Shown piece by piece: positions 1 to 11,189 of a DNA stretch of 64,000 nt. Source of the stretch: Otis tarda. Its lineage: Eukaryota; Chordata; Aves; Otidiformes; Otididae. The notes under the pieces were generated by a model. The model had not been told where the DNA came from, did no database searches, and saw only the letters and a program-made list of their open reading frames with translations. Location: NCBI GenBank assembly GCA_026413225.1, contig CM048553.1, positions 20,522,501 to 20,586,500 of the forward strand, in the 5' to 3' direction. Position numbers and translations under genes: made by a program. Numbering within the stretch: the first letter of the stretch is position 1; each line of letters starts with the position of its first letter.

Positions 1-78
1 CAAAGCACAGCTTCCGTGAGAAGAACTTGCAGGCTTCTGTCTTTAATGCAAATGGCCAACAGTTGATGCTCAGTAAAG
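1..78 (+). CDS. NEBL: Probable NEBL internal exon (linker region), cut by left window edge
   Basis: Only one forward frame is open through this stretch (codons starting at base 3). It gives about 25 residues beginning KHSFREKN and ending QQLMLSK. It then stops at a strong splice donor, GTAAGT at 79-84. The last G leaves a phase-1 junction, and joining it to the CC that opens the exon at 11074 restores an Ala codon, matching the Ala-Pro-Val-Leu-Pro start of the NEBL linker exon. The stretch would lie between the nebulin repeats and the Ser-rich linker/SH3 module. The peptide itself does not match the mammalian nebulette linker as I remember it, so it may be an alternative or bird-variable linker exon, or a chance open frame beside a donor-like site. 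The other two frames have early stops. The true 5' end of the exon is not visible. Confidence 0.5.
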
Positions 79-2324
79 GTAAGTGAGTTCAAATTGTAAC
101 TGAAGGCATGTGGACAGTGTAACATGTTAGCATAACCTTCATTTTACTAACTCTTTCCATTTGTGAGGAAGCCTAGAGCAAAAACCTACCTATTCACAGT
201 TTAAGAAGGAATTGCAGCTTCCTGAGGTACACCAGGACCCAGGGTGCCTCAGGCTGGCTTTCAGACATTTTGTGCCTTCAAAAATAAAAGAATGTGGTGC
301 AGTGTGTGAGGAAAGGAAAGGCATATTGTACCCTGTTTTCTCAGCTGAGACATGCTGCAGCTTAGGTGAAATGTCAGGCAAAGAAGTCAGCTGGGAATAA
401 GGTTTGTTTGTCAGTTACGCAAAATCCTGACTGCAATTCCTGTTCAGAACTCCAGAGCAGGATGCCCTGTGATTTGGTTATGTCCCAGTTACAATACCAG
501 CAGAGGAAATGAGGATAAGTAAATATGATGACCTACCAGCTATTAATAGATATATAGGCTAAACTCTTTGGACTGTACGGCTACCATTGAAAACTAATTC
601 CAAAATAATATTCACAGTGGTTTCTGTTGTAATCCATATAAAATGGATGGGGGATTGTCCTTTTAAATTTGAACTGCTAGAACAATTCCTAAGACATAAT
701 ATAGTGTAGCATATAGATGTGGAAATACGTGCATTAGAGGTTGTGTAGATGAATTGAAGACCTTGTCTTTTAGAAACTATAGTAAAAAAAAAAAAAATCA
801 TTTTTGCAATCTAGATAGGGCCTGCCAAAGCAAAAACAACCAGCTAAGCCGCTCCCTGCTCCCACAGCATCTGTATAAACTGTGCTCCAAATATACAATC
901 TTCTCCTCTAGTCCCAGTTAGTAATTCTTTTGTCCTTAGGTTGCAATAGAGTATTGAGTGTATTAAATCTGCTTCTGTGAGGAAAATGAGAGAATTAAAT
1001 ATCTAAAAAAGATTTTGTAGTTGAATGTTCAAAATGTAATTTTTTGCCAGTTACACTGCATTTAACTGGTTTAGAATATTCTGTGTTCATCATAATAATG
1101 CTAAAATAACATTTTAGGATTCAAAACTGTGGACAGGTAGGACTCTAGGTTTAGAGTTAGAAGCCAAATAGTTGAGGTTGTTTTATTTTTACAGTGCAGT
1201 AGTAAGAACTAGTCAGTGGGATCTGGAAGGGGGCTAAATGGTTTGTATTGCATTTTAAGTGAATTAAATCGTAAGTGAAGTAGATTGTTGCAACTGCCGA
1301 TAAAATTCTGTATGTCAGATATGGAATTCAGATGATTTTAAAAATTCTGACAACAACTGTTCATAGAAGCTGGCTGAAGACAGTAATTGCCATTCATTCT
1401 AAATTGTAATTTTGTGTTGTGTTCACTTCCGTTTTATTTTATTTTTTATTATTATTTTTTTTTTTTTTAGCAAAAGCCACAAAAAAACATGTCAGTATGA
1501 GCAAAGACTACAAACAGCCTCTTCCTCTGTTTTTAAAGGGTGGTGACCTTTTGAAACATTTTACCTATTAAATTTCCTGGGAGATCATTTACCACCCTAT
1601 TTTATAACAAATACCTTTAGCTTTTGTGTAAAAAAAATTATGTTTTAAGGGGCTGCTATGGAATTACATCTATCCAGTCTGTTTTTCTTGAGTGTTTATG
1701 GTCTTACAGTCCTAAATGCCCTTTCCAAAGACAAACTTGGGAAGCTGGTGGCATTTTCTGTTCATCAAAATGGTCTGTGCTGGTGGGACAGGACTAGCTT
1801 GTGCTCTTTGCAGGCTGTGAAGTTGCCACTCACCACTTCACTGCTCCAGGAACACACACAGTCACAGGCAGGGACTCACTCCGTGGGTTGTTTGGGATCT
1901 GGGTGCTTCTCCTCTCCTATTGGCAGAGCACGATATTGCATATATTTAATACTTTACAACTCTGTGATGCTTTACAGCTACAATAATGTGTTAATGATCA
2001 CAAAGGCTTTTCAGCTGTGACTCAGTAGAAATGACAAGCATGTCTTGGCAGAAATTTTCCCTGTATTGCCCTCTTTTAGTCAAGAGGGTGGCTGTTCAGT
2101 TGATTGTCCTCTTTCTTTTAACATTGACAGTAGAAATCAGGGCATCCTTGGTTTTTTTAATTTTTCTCTAGACTCTGATGTTTAATACTTACTTTCAGAC
2201 ATGACTTCTGGTGACTGTGTTAGCCTGAGCTTTCCCTGCATATTGCCCTTTTGTGCAGTTCTTCTGAAGGGGAATGAAAGCCATACTACTTCTATTTAAA
2301 GGAAGAATGTCCATGAGAGACTGC

Positions 2325-2346
2325 TTTTTTTTTTTTTTTTTTTTTT
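2325..2346. repeat. Poly-T tract, about 22 T
   Basis: Uninterrupted T run in the NEBL intron followed by GCAG. It resembles a polypyrimidine tract plus acceptor, but no supported exon follows. Likely a length-variable homopolymer. Confidence 0.9.
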
Positions 2347-5300
2347 GCAGTAAAGAGATTTAAACCCTTCAGAGAGGCCACAATGGACCTCAAGAAATAG
2401 ATTGCCCTCAAAAAATGTAATTGCATTGACTGATCCACTGTTTCTCAAAATATGAAGAATTAAGGAGAAGTCCTGAATGACTGGACACATAGACTATGCT
2501 GTACTAGAGAGGCAATTTACCAGCTCTTCTTCCACTGGACTAACTAGTACTTCCCAAATTCCCACTCCATCTGCTATTTGATATATGATGGACTTATATA
2601 ACAATGACCAGTGTAACCAGTATTAATATTACTGGCTCTTCATACAAATCAGGAAAACAAATTACAAATAAAAAACAGGATGTGGCATGAACACATTAGA
2701 TATTCTTCATCATTCTTTTCAAAATTTTTGTTTTCTTTGACATATGCTAAACAGCTATGTGTGATCTTCTGTTATAATTTCATTCAGAACCAAATTTTAA
2801 TTTCTTCTAATGAAACAACTGTTAAGCGTTATAATTGTATGATTCTGCATTTCCCACAATCTACCTCGGTTTACATGGTGGGTAGATATATTTAGGCATA
2901 ATTACTACTAGCTGATAAAATGATGTTATGAAATAATGGTGTTTAAAAGAGTGTATTAGTCTAATCATGACACTAATGAAGTTTAATTTAAAACATTTTA
3001 TTTTATCCTTTGTAAATAATCTTGTGAGTAGCAATGTTTTGATTTTTTTCATAATAAATAATTAATGTTAGTTATTTTAACACAAAATACAAAATAAATA
3101 ATTTTGTTGATTTCCACCCCTGCCTCAGGTTTTTTTTTTTTCAAGGATTTGAAAATTGCATGGTTTATTTCTTGCATCTTTATAATTTAGGTTATGGAAA
3201 CTTCCTAAGGTTGTAATGTTCTGAATTTACCACTGACTCCAAGTAGTTCAGAGCTTCAGTTTTAATGAGGTCAGTGAACATGGCAGATATTTATTAGCAC
3301 TCCATGTGAATTAGGCCATACTTTCAGGTTGTTATTTCAACAACCTAATTATATCTGGGTTTGATATTCCACTTTACTAACCAATACTGACTCCTGTAAT
3401 GGATAGTATGCAGAGAAACTGCTGCTTCTGACAGCACCACTGAGAGCAACAAACCTGGTAGCTCAGACATCTGTGAAAGCAGCCTAACTAACGAGTAAAG
3501 GACAAGAAAAACAGTTAAAAAAAAAAAAAAAAGAAAAGAAATGAAGGGAAAGTTACTGTTACAAGAAAAAATGCCAAGATGCTTTACCGTGTTGTTCTCT
3601 ACCGTTCTAAAAACAGCACTGTTCTGTATCAGATCTCACCATCTGCAATCTTCAGGTTAGTGCTTTTTATGTGCTTAAATAGTCTGACTTATTCCCTGTA
3701 AATTTGACTGTGCTATGATACTCTTTCTGACTGGAAAATAATAAAACTCTATAACAGATAAGTGTTACAATCAGTTTAGAGTATGTGTTTCCATTTTCTA
3801 GCTTATTTGAAAAGTTAATGCTGAGCAATTTAACTTTAGAGCTGCCTGGGAATTTTTGAATATTGTTCATCAGAAGATAAACCGTTCAATGCTGAACTTC
3901 TTTATAGGAATACATCACTGGTGACTAATGTGTCAATGCCAAACCCCCCATTTTATTCAGTTTTGAGATTGTTAAGGTTATAGCTTGACATTTTTGTGAC
4001 AAAGAATTCAGCTTTATGTTGAAATATGTTTAATTTTGAAGAGTCGTATAAATTATAGTAAACACTGACAATTATAAAAATTAAACCTAGATATTTTGAA
4101 ATTATTGGCATAAAATTGTTTCTTTACCTGATTTTAAAAATTTCTTTTTGCATGAACCTTTCAGGTTTTGTTTTTTTTTCTTTTAATCTCCATTTGGGAT
4201 AGGAGCCTTCTTGGCAATCAGTTCTGCACTGGAAAATTATTACTGAAGTTTTTCTAATGCTATCTGTATTTAACATATCTATACTCTTATGTTTGTTTTT
4301 TTTTTTTTTATATTCCTGTAACTGCTTTTTTATCATATAATTTAGAGACTATTCCCTTGCTCTGTACCATGGGGATGCTACAGAGTTCTGTACCTCATCT
4401 CAACCTCTTCACCATCTCTATGTCTTGGCAGTCCTTGCACACTCATTGAAGTCTTTAAGTTCTCTGATACCTGTTTTTACTGTCAAGTGAACAGCTCTTG
4501 CTGGCTGCATTAGGCTTAATCTTCTGTAAACTTCCACTATGACTTTTTTCAAATACTGTGGAGATGTAAGATACAAGTAGCTGAGCAGTGCATGCCATGT
4601 GCATGCACACAGGAGCATTCTGCATTACATGGGATGCATTTTTTGGAGCTGGATGCTGGGACATCTGGAGGGAAGCACCTGTGAGAGGCTCAGCTCTTTT
4701 CTGGTTTGAACTCAGAGGGAGCTTGCGCAGGAGTGAGGTCCTTGGGAGGGCATACCTTGGGACAGCTGAGCTGATCTAGCATTTTACTGTCTTCTGCTGC
4801 CTCTGGCCTTGGGTACCTGGTCCTGCCTCCTTCCTTGTGCTGCATCTGTCACTGGTCTGATCCCTTGCTGAGCTGACTTAGCTCATCAAGCCAGCAGAAA
4901 AGCAACCCAGCTGAGAGGAGGAGAAAGGGTGGCAGGAGTGTTAGATTGCCTCAGCCAACTCATGGAGCATCAACCTCAGATATGTGGTGAGAATCAGGGA
5001 TGGACTGGCTATAGAGGTATCACCTCATGGGTCATAGCAATCAAGCCACTTCTCTTTTTATGTCTTTCATATCCTGTCCTCATTGTACCTATCCTGCCTT
5101 ACTTCCTACCAAAGTAGCAAGATTCTTGTTTCTGATTAGCCTGTCATACAGGTGTTCTTTAAGACTCTAAGTAAAGTATTGGTTGGCCACAGTTCCTGGC
5201 CCTTTTTGCTGCTGTTCGTGCTTGAATGCATCAACTGTCTTCAAATCTCGCCTTAGAACTGTTTCTCAAAATACTTGTATGGTTAACACAATGCTGGGAT

Positions 5301-5417
5301 GAGCTTATTTCAGGAGCTTAAACAGGAATATACACAGCATGGGAAATAAACAGGAGGAATTAGAGGGTAAGTCATTGCCCAAAGAGCTGTACTGAAGTCT
5401 CCATTCTGAACTAAAAA

Positions 5418-5536
5418 TTGACTGGACAAGGTCCTAGGCAACCTAACCTAACTGCAAATGTGGCCCTGATTTTAAAAGGGAGAGAAACTATATTACCTCT
5501 AGAGATCTCTTCCAACCTTAATTGTTCTATTGTGAC
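5418..5536 (+). mobile_element. Degenerate CR1 LINE 3'-end fragment
   Basis: The stretch beginning CTGGACAAGGTCCTAGGCAAC resembles the end of the CR1 reverse-transcriptase frame (…LDxVLGNL). It is followed by the usual CR1 3' UTR wording with an AGATCTCTTCCAACCTTAA segment and a worn TTCTATTGTGA terminus. It is short, diverged and lies in the sense direction of the surrounding NEBL intron. The typical terminal octamer repeat is not intact, which suggests an old copy. Exact left boundary is uncertain. Confidence 0.65.
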
Positions 5537-5694
5537 CCTTCTCTTTTTTTTTGTTGTCTGTTCTCTTGTACTCTACTGTTTTTTTTCTTCCACTTTGTTT
5601 CCTTTCTTTGAATTCAAGCTCTTTGAAACTGTGTTTCTGTTACTTATATGTAGTACTTTTATATGTAAATATATTTCGTCTACTCGCCTTTTTA

Positions 5695-5717
5695 TTTTTT
5701 TTTTTTTTTTTTTTTTT
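5695..5717. repeat. Poly-T tract, about 23 T
   Basis: Uninterrupted T run within a broader pyrimidine-rich segment (about 5530-5770) just downstream of the CR1 3'-end fragment. Confidence 0.9.
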
Positions 5718-6108
5718 GCCAGATCTGTTTGGCATTCATTTTTTCTGTCCTTACTTAGGTTGATTAGTACCTTTTCATCAAAAGTCTTGCTACAAATTTT
5801 GATGGGACACCTTCTGGAGGGGAAGTACTACTTGAGCACATAAGGATAGCTGAATCAAACCCTGAGTGGTGTCAGGTGCATTACTGTGGAAGTAATTTGT
5901 TATTAGAAATACTGAATTCAGTTACATTCATGAAGGACGTGAAAACTGTTGATAGTATTCAAGTATGCCAGTCTTGGTAAGTGATGATAATGTACCATTT
6001 TGTTCAAGGATGTGATGGACGATACAAATTTTAACCCAAAACACTTTAAATATTTTAATGATGGGGAACAGCAGCCAACATCCGGGGAAAATGATAAAAA
6101 CTCCCGAA

Positions 6109-6127
6109 TTTTTTTTTTTTTTTTTTT
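6109..6127. repeat. Poly-T tract, about 19 T
   Basis: Uninterrupted T run in the NEBL intron, with no other associated feature. Confidence 0.9.
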
Positions 6128-7761
6128 CCTAAACGAGACAGAGCTTGTAACCAGTTACCTCTGTGAAACTTTCTGGAGAAGATTTTAAAAAGGTATTATT
6201 GTTGTTATTATCCACCAGCTCCAACACAGCAATAATAGTTTTACCCTAAGGCTGTATTTCCTTGGCTGTGTGGTCTTGTGACTTGGACTGTGAAGTAGCC
6301 AACGGAGTTGTGCAGTTTGGGCAGTGACCCATCCACATGAACAGCATGTGGGGTGTACCTGAGTACCCCAGAAGTGTACTCTAGACTTACACTTCCCCAC
6401 ATGTGATTGCGTCACAACTCTGACAATGTTTTGTACTGCACAGTATATAGAGGAATTTTGAAGGGAAGGGCAAAAGAAGGAAGGAACTGGAAGCTATGGG
6501 AGAGAATTTCTAAGACTGTGAGGGCTGCTGTAGATGTTGCAATCTGTGGAAAATAAGGCAGCAGCAAGGCGAAACAGGGAAGGAATTCAATATATGTGGA
6601 GCAACATATTTCTCATAAGCAGCTTCATCTATTTTGAGGAAGCTAGTGATAGTGTCAGTAACACAAAGATGTATGATTCTGGCTCTATTGCAGCTTTTGT
6701 GCTCCTCAGAAAATCTACAGCTTGATCATCCTCTTACAGATGTGAGAATTAAGCACAAAATAATCATCGTCTTTCTTTTTACTTCCTGCTCTCTCATGTT
6801 GTTACTACAAAATGTTGCAATATTCTTAGTAAGTTCTCTGAAGTCTTAGTAGCCTAGTAGTGAAAATGTGGGTCAAGATAACATCAACAGATAAAGTGAA
6901 ATAAATGCTTAGAAAATGTCTGTAAGAATAAATGAAGTGATTATTGTTTTACATCTGGTCCAGTAAATGGCATGTATTGTAATAAACGGCAAAAATGCAG
7001 TAGTTAGCAGTGGGGATACATTGTTTTAGCTTGGATTATTGAGGGTGTGCTGTACAATAGAATGAAAGAGAGTTTAAGTATGGTTTTGGTGAAGTATTAT
7101 ATCATGGAACCTGCCCTTTAAAAGATTTTTCTTTTCAGCATAAATTTTTTTTTTTTTTACCTTGTAGTTATATAATGCTCCTCTTAATTATTCCTTTCCT
7201 GATTCCACAATCTGACCTTTTTCTTTCCCTGTCCTTCTGAAAGTGTGTCCTGATCAGTACAGGCTCCGCAGACCCCGTTGTTTGCTGCATCAAGTTGATA
7301 CTCACTATCATTCCTTCAGCTTCTTTTTCTTGGAGGCTTCCTCTCTCTTTGCCTTTTATCATGTTCATTCATTTTTCTATTTCTTTTCTCTGAGGAAATC
7401 TATAAAGATAGAGTAAGAGAAATATGATAAATTCCTTCAAGTAGATAATTTAAAATGAATACCTGGCTTTTTTCGGTAAGTGGGACAAGAAAAAAAAAAG
7501 TAAGTTTTGATACATCAGAATGCATCTGGTAAAGTCTTAATGCAACAAGAAAAAACATCCACCTGTTCTTCTGGGAGCAATGGTCAGCCATCAGCTCCCT
7601 CACCAATAAATCTGGCTTCAGCTAAATGAATTTCATGTTCCACCACTGTGTTTTATTGTTCCCTTAGGTTAACTAAAACCATTGCTTTTGCTGCTGCTGC
7701 AGTCAATGATGTTATAGGACTTTATACTTTGGTCTGAGTCAAAAGATTGCAGTTAACTCTG

Positions 7762-7776
7762 GATGATGATGATGAA
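7762..7776. repeat. (GAT)5 microsatellite
   Basis: Five perfect GAT units followed by GAAGAA inside the first NEBL intron. Short, with no obvious function. Confidence 0.8.
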
Positions 7777-7967
7777 GAAAAGTCAAACTCTTTTTCTGCA
7801 TCATTTAATCTCACCTTGAATTATCTGTATGTCACGGGAAACATAGCTCAGATCTGTTGTCTTTTCACTAATCTGCTTCTTTATGTGATTCCGAGATTAT
7901 TTTTCAAATAGACAACTGTCTGGAAATTTCTTAACTATTTTTGTAAAAAAATGCTAAGAAATATTGA

Positions 7968-7984
7968 TTTTTTTTTTTTTTTTT
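7968..7984. repeat. Poly-T tract, about 17 T
   Basis: Uninterrupted T run ending in GCAG in the NEBL intron. Looks like a cryptic acceptor, but no open exon with donor follows. Confidence 0.85.
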
Positions 7985-10108
7985 GCAGCCCTACTACAGT
8001 ATTCTTTTAATGGAAAAAAAAAAGGTGAAATTATTCAGTCAAGTGTCTTCAACACCGATATGTGCTGATATCTACACTCATATGTATGATACCTAAATAA
8101 AGGACTAGAAGATAATTAGCAAAGCTAATCCTAGAAATTCCTTATTTTTGTTGGCATAGAATCTTTTTCTAATACTTCAGCTTCTAACACTTCCCCAAAT
8201 TTCTCCTGCTTTGGAAGAAATGCTTTGTTTCCCTGGGCTTACGGTTTCCATCGTTGGAGGTAAATTAGCAAACAGGTTCGCTGAGACAGTTTGACAGAAT
8301 TCTCTCGGGCTGCAAGAAGCTGATTGCAAAAGAGGAAAGCATGTCTCAGATCTGCTGCTGACAGTTGTCACAGAGGCAGAAGGCATGGATTATGCTTCCC
8401 AAAATAAGCCTGTTGATTTGGAGGTTATAATGAAGCTGACCGTCAGCAGGCTTGCTGCCTTACGCTGACAAGAGGTGATTGATAGGAATTGAGAAAGATC
8501 TGTTTTGGGGAGGAGGAATGAAGAGGAAAAAGTTCCTAGCAGTGTCTTCACTTCTCTTAGTAAGAAGAAAGGGACTCGCAGAGTGTCTGCCCCTGCCAGG
8601 GACCAGGGAAAAGCTACCAGCCCTTTGTCACTGCAGAGCAGGCAGGGTGCTGACTGATCAGCAGCCAATGTTGGCTTAAGATACTATGTCCTATGAAGTT
8701 AAAAACTTCAAGCTGTGCTCAGTTTTCAACTCACATAACTAATTTACTGCTGGTATGAGGAGATGAGACTCTCTTGGCTTCTATGAACTGACCTATGTTT
8801 ATGCTGGCGGTGAATTAGGTGAAATATCTTCATTCCGGCTTGATCGCAGAACCTTAGCTTGAATTATTTTTTTCTCTATTTTCTCATGAAGGGCTACATC
8901 TGGTCATGTAGAAATAGCTTGTAACAACACTGGAACATAAATTATTTGATGAACTACTTAGGACTATTCACTTAATGCATGATAATTCTGTGAACATGTT
9001 AACGAGCAGCAATTCTCTGATGATTAAACTGCTTTAAAATGTCTTTGCACTCATATGTCATTTGAATGAACTTGGCACTTACAAAACATCCATTATTCAT
9101 CATGTTCCAGTGTTACATCTGACTGTGTATCACTTTAATTTCACTCACTTAATAAAGCAATCTATTAATTACAATAGTTTGAAACATGTTTTCTAAATCA
9201 GAAAAACCCTGGTTAAATATACAGCATTACTTGTCTTTACAAGTATAGTAGAGCAAAAAGTAACATCCAAAATTGTAGTTGCATACTTAGTGTATTTGAA
9301 ACTACATGGATGTTTTAAGAAAAACCTTAGTTGAAATCAATTATTTTGTTTGCTGGGGAAGTAGGATAGGTAAAACACCTTGCTGAAAGCACAAGGTTGG
9401 CTTTTCATTCTGAAACAGGTCAGCAAACATTTTCTCGGTAATCCCTTTTCACACGCATTTATTGTCCTGACCACTCAAGAAGCAGAAAGGGACAGAGTAT
9501 TATTACTGCAAATATGAATACTTCTTATCTTTTTATTTATTTATTTTTAAATGGAGCTTTCCTGCTTCTCCCGTGTTCTTTTTTGTTTTACAAGTCCTGG
9601 ATCCTTTCATACATTGCGAACTCCATTAAATCCTACATTAGCTTTGCTCCTTTTAGAATCTGTGTGTGATGGCTGCTTCAGAAGTGGTTCTTACTTACCA
9701 GCAAGCCCAAGAGATGTATCTCAGAAACTACTGAATTGCTGAATTACTCCGTGTTTGAAGATTTTTGACTCATGGGCTACATGGGCTCCATCTTCTGTTA
9801 GTTAAAGGCATCTTTTGTCAAAGAAGTTAGATAGAATACCAGGTAAACTGCCCACTTAAAGAAGCATCAACAGAAATGCATTTTCTTTTCAGTGTAGCTA
9901 AATGAATTTCCAATTGAACTGGTAAAATTCTGGTAAGTAACAGTGGAGATGGGCTAATAATCTCCATGCAAGCCAGAAGTCTGTATTCTCAGAATGCTGA
10001 GTCTTGCAAAACATACATAAATATGGGATGACTAAACTTTAAACCTTTAGATTTTGAAAACCACTTCAGTCTCTTATTTTTTCTTTAAAAATGCTTATTG
10101 CTTTTGCA

Positions 10109-10153
10109 ATAAGTGAGGAGTCACTTATGGAAAATAGTGAGGAGTCACTTATG
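10109..10153. repeat. Tandem duplicated palindrome, 24-bp period
   Basis: The unit ATAAGTGA-GGAG-TCACTTAT (10109-10128) is an exact inverted repeat with 8-base arms and a 4-base centre. An 18-base part of it, AGTGAGGAGTCACTTATG, is repeated exactly at 10136-10153, giving a 24-bp period. It sits about 0.9 kb upstream of the NEBL linker exon. Confidence 0.85.
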
Positions 10154-11073
10154 CTGTCCTTATTTCTCACGGATTTTTTGATCAACCCTGTTTTTAACAC
10201 ATTCTGTTTTGATCTGTTGGTGAAGTAAGGTGTTTGAGCAGATATGGAAGGTTTATGAATGCTTTCCTAGTAAGCAAAAGAGGTAGAGAGTCCTTGTTGG
10301 TTTTATTAACTCTTTCAGCAGCTCTTGGTACAATAAAAGCCAACATATTAATGATTAGCATACAGAATTGTTAAAATAATGTATTTGTTAAAATAAAATA
10401 TGTGTGAAAGAGGTGGAACAATTTTGTGGTAAGAGAAAGATACTGAAAAAAGTGGACTTGGAAATATTTAAATAACCATTGATCTCTCTGTGTTTGGCTA
10501 AGAATGTTGATGGAATCAGAATAAACTAAGAAACCCAACCATGGGCTCACTTTTTTACATTTCTGTCTCTTTCTATGAATCACCATCCTTCTTTATTCAT
10601 AGCCCAATAAATAAGAGTTAGTTTGCAGTGAGTTAAGAATTGATTGCAGAGAATTTCTACTGAAAATTTCAAAACTGTGTTTGTATGTAGCATTTTTTCA
10701 TCAATCTTTCCTTAAAAAATGGCAGTTTATGGCAAATGATATTTGGTGCACCATCTTTGGCAGTATCAAAATTGAGTTACTGGTGTCTCAAGCTTTTGTA
10801 CGCCTTTTTAATGGTCAGACTTCCTAAGGTACATTAAGCTTTTTCTTCCAACTAACCCTTATAGTGTTTGTGGATATATTGCTATAGCTTTCGCTGCATT
10901 TATGTGTGATTCAACCTGTGAAAAGCCTTATGTTCTGTATGGAAATAATTCTGAACTGTTTCATACTGAGGAATTGTTGTTTACAATGCAAATAATCTAC
11001 AGTTTCTACAAAATTATAGATAAGGACTTATTTTTAAACTTAATTAATGTTTCTATATTTCTTTAACGCACAG

Positions 11074-11189
11074 CCCCTGTTCTGCCTGGGGCATATCAGC
11101 AAAGCCAGTCCCAAGGATATGGATACATGCATCAGACCAGTATGTCATCCATGAGGTCCATGCATTCACAGCCTCATTCAGCAGGTCTG
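11074..11189 (+). CDS. NEBL: NEBL penultimate coding exon (Ser/Gln/Met-rich linker)
   Basis: This 116-nt exon has a pyrimidine-rich upstream stretch, an acceptor CAG at 11071-11073 and a donor GTGAGT at 11190. It starts with two bases completing a split Ala codon and then encodes 38 residues beginning PVLPGAYQQSQSQGYGYMHQ and continuing with a Ser/Met-rich stretch (TSMSSMRSMHSQ). This is the linker just before the SH3 domain of NEBL (nebulette and the short LIM-nebulette form), which I recognise as near-identical to the mammalian version in its first half. The linker connects the actin-binding nebulin repeats to the Z-disc/adhesion-targeting SH3 domain. The exon ends on a complete codon (phase 0), as needed for the SH3 exon at 16764. 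LASP1 has a different linker, so NEBL is preferred. Confidence 0.93.

Larger units (their letters stand above)
79..11073 (+). other. NEBL: NEBL intron (about 11.0 kb)
   Basis: This runs from the GTAAGT donor at 79 to the acceptor with CAG at 11071-11073. It is AT-rich, with no further exon that I can support. Contents recognised: homopolymer T tracts (2325-2346, 5695-5717, 6109-6127, 7968-7984), A tracts (784-796, 3517-3532), a short GAT repeat (7762-7776), a degenerate CR1 3' end (5418-5536) and a small palindromic duplication (10109-10153). Several T tracts end in GCAG and mimic splice acceptors, but no open frame plus donor follows them. A moderately GC-richer patch at about 4640-4920 carries no gene I can name. 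Confidence 0.55.

Noticed and set aside
1658..2020. 120-codon forward open frame in the NEBL intron
   Set aside because: No recognisable domain, low-complexity hydrophobic mix and no splice context; most likely chance.
2325..2360. T tract plus GCAG looking like a strong splice acceptor (also at 7968-7988 and 1455-1470)
   Set aside because: No open frame of compatible phase with a good donor follows, and homopolymer T runs are frequent here.
5418..5843. 141-codon forward open frame
   Set aside because: Explained by a CR1 3' end followed by a T-rich tract that translates to Phe/Leu runs.
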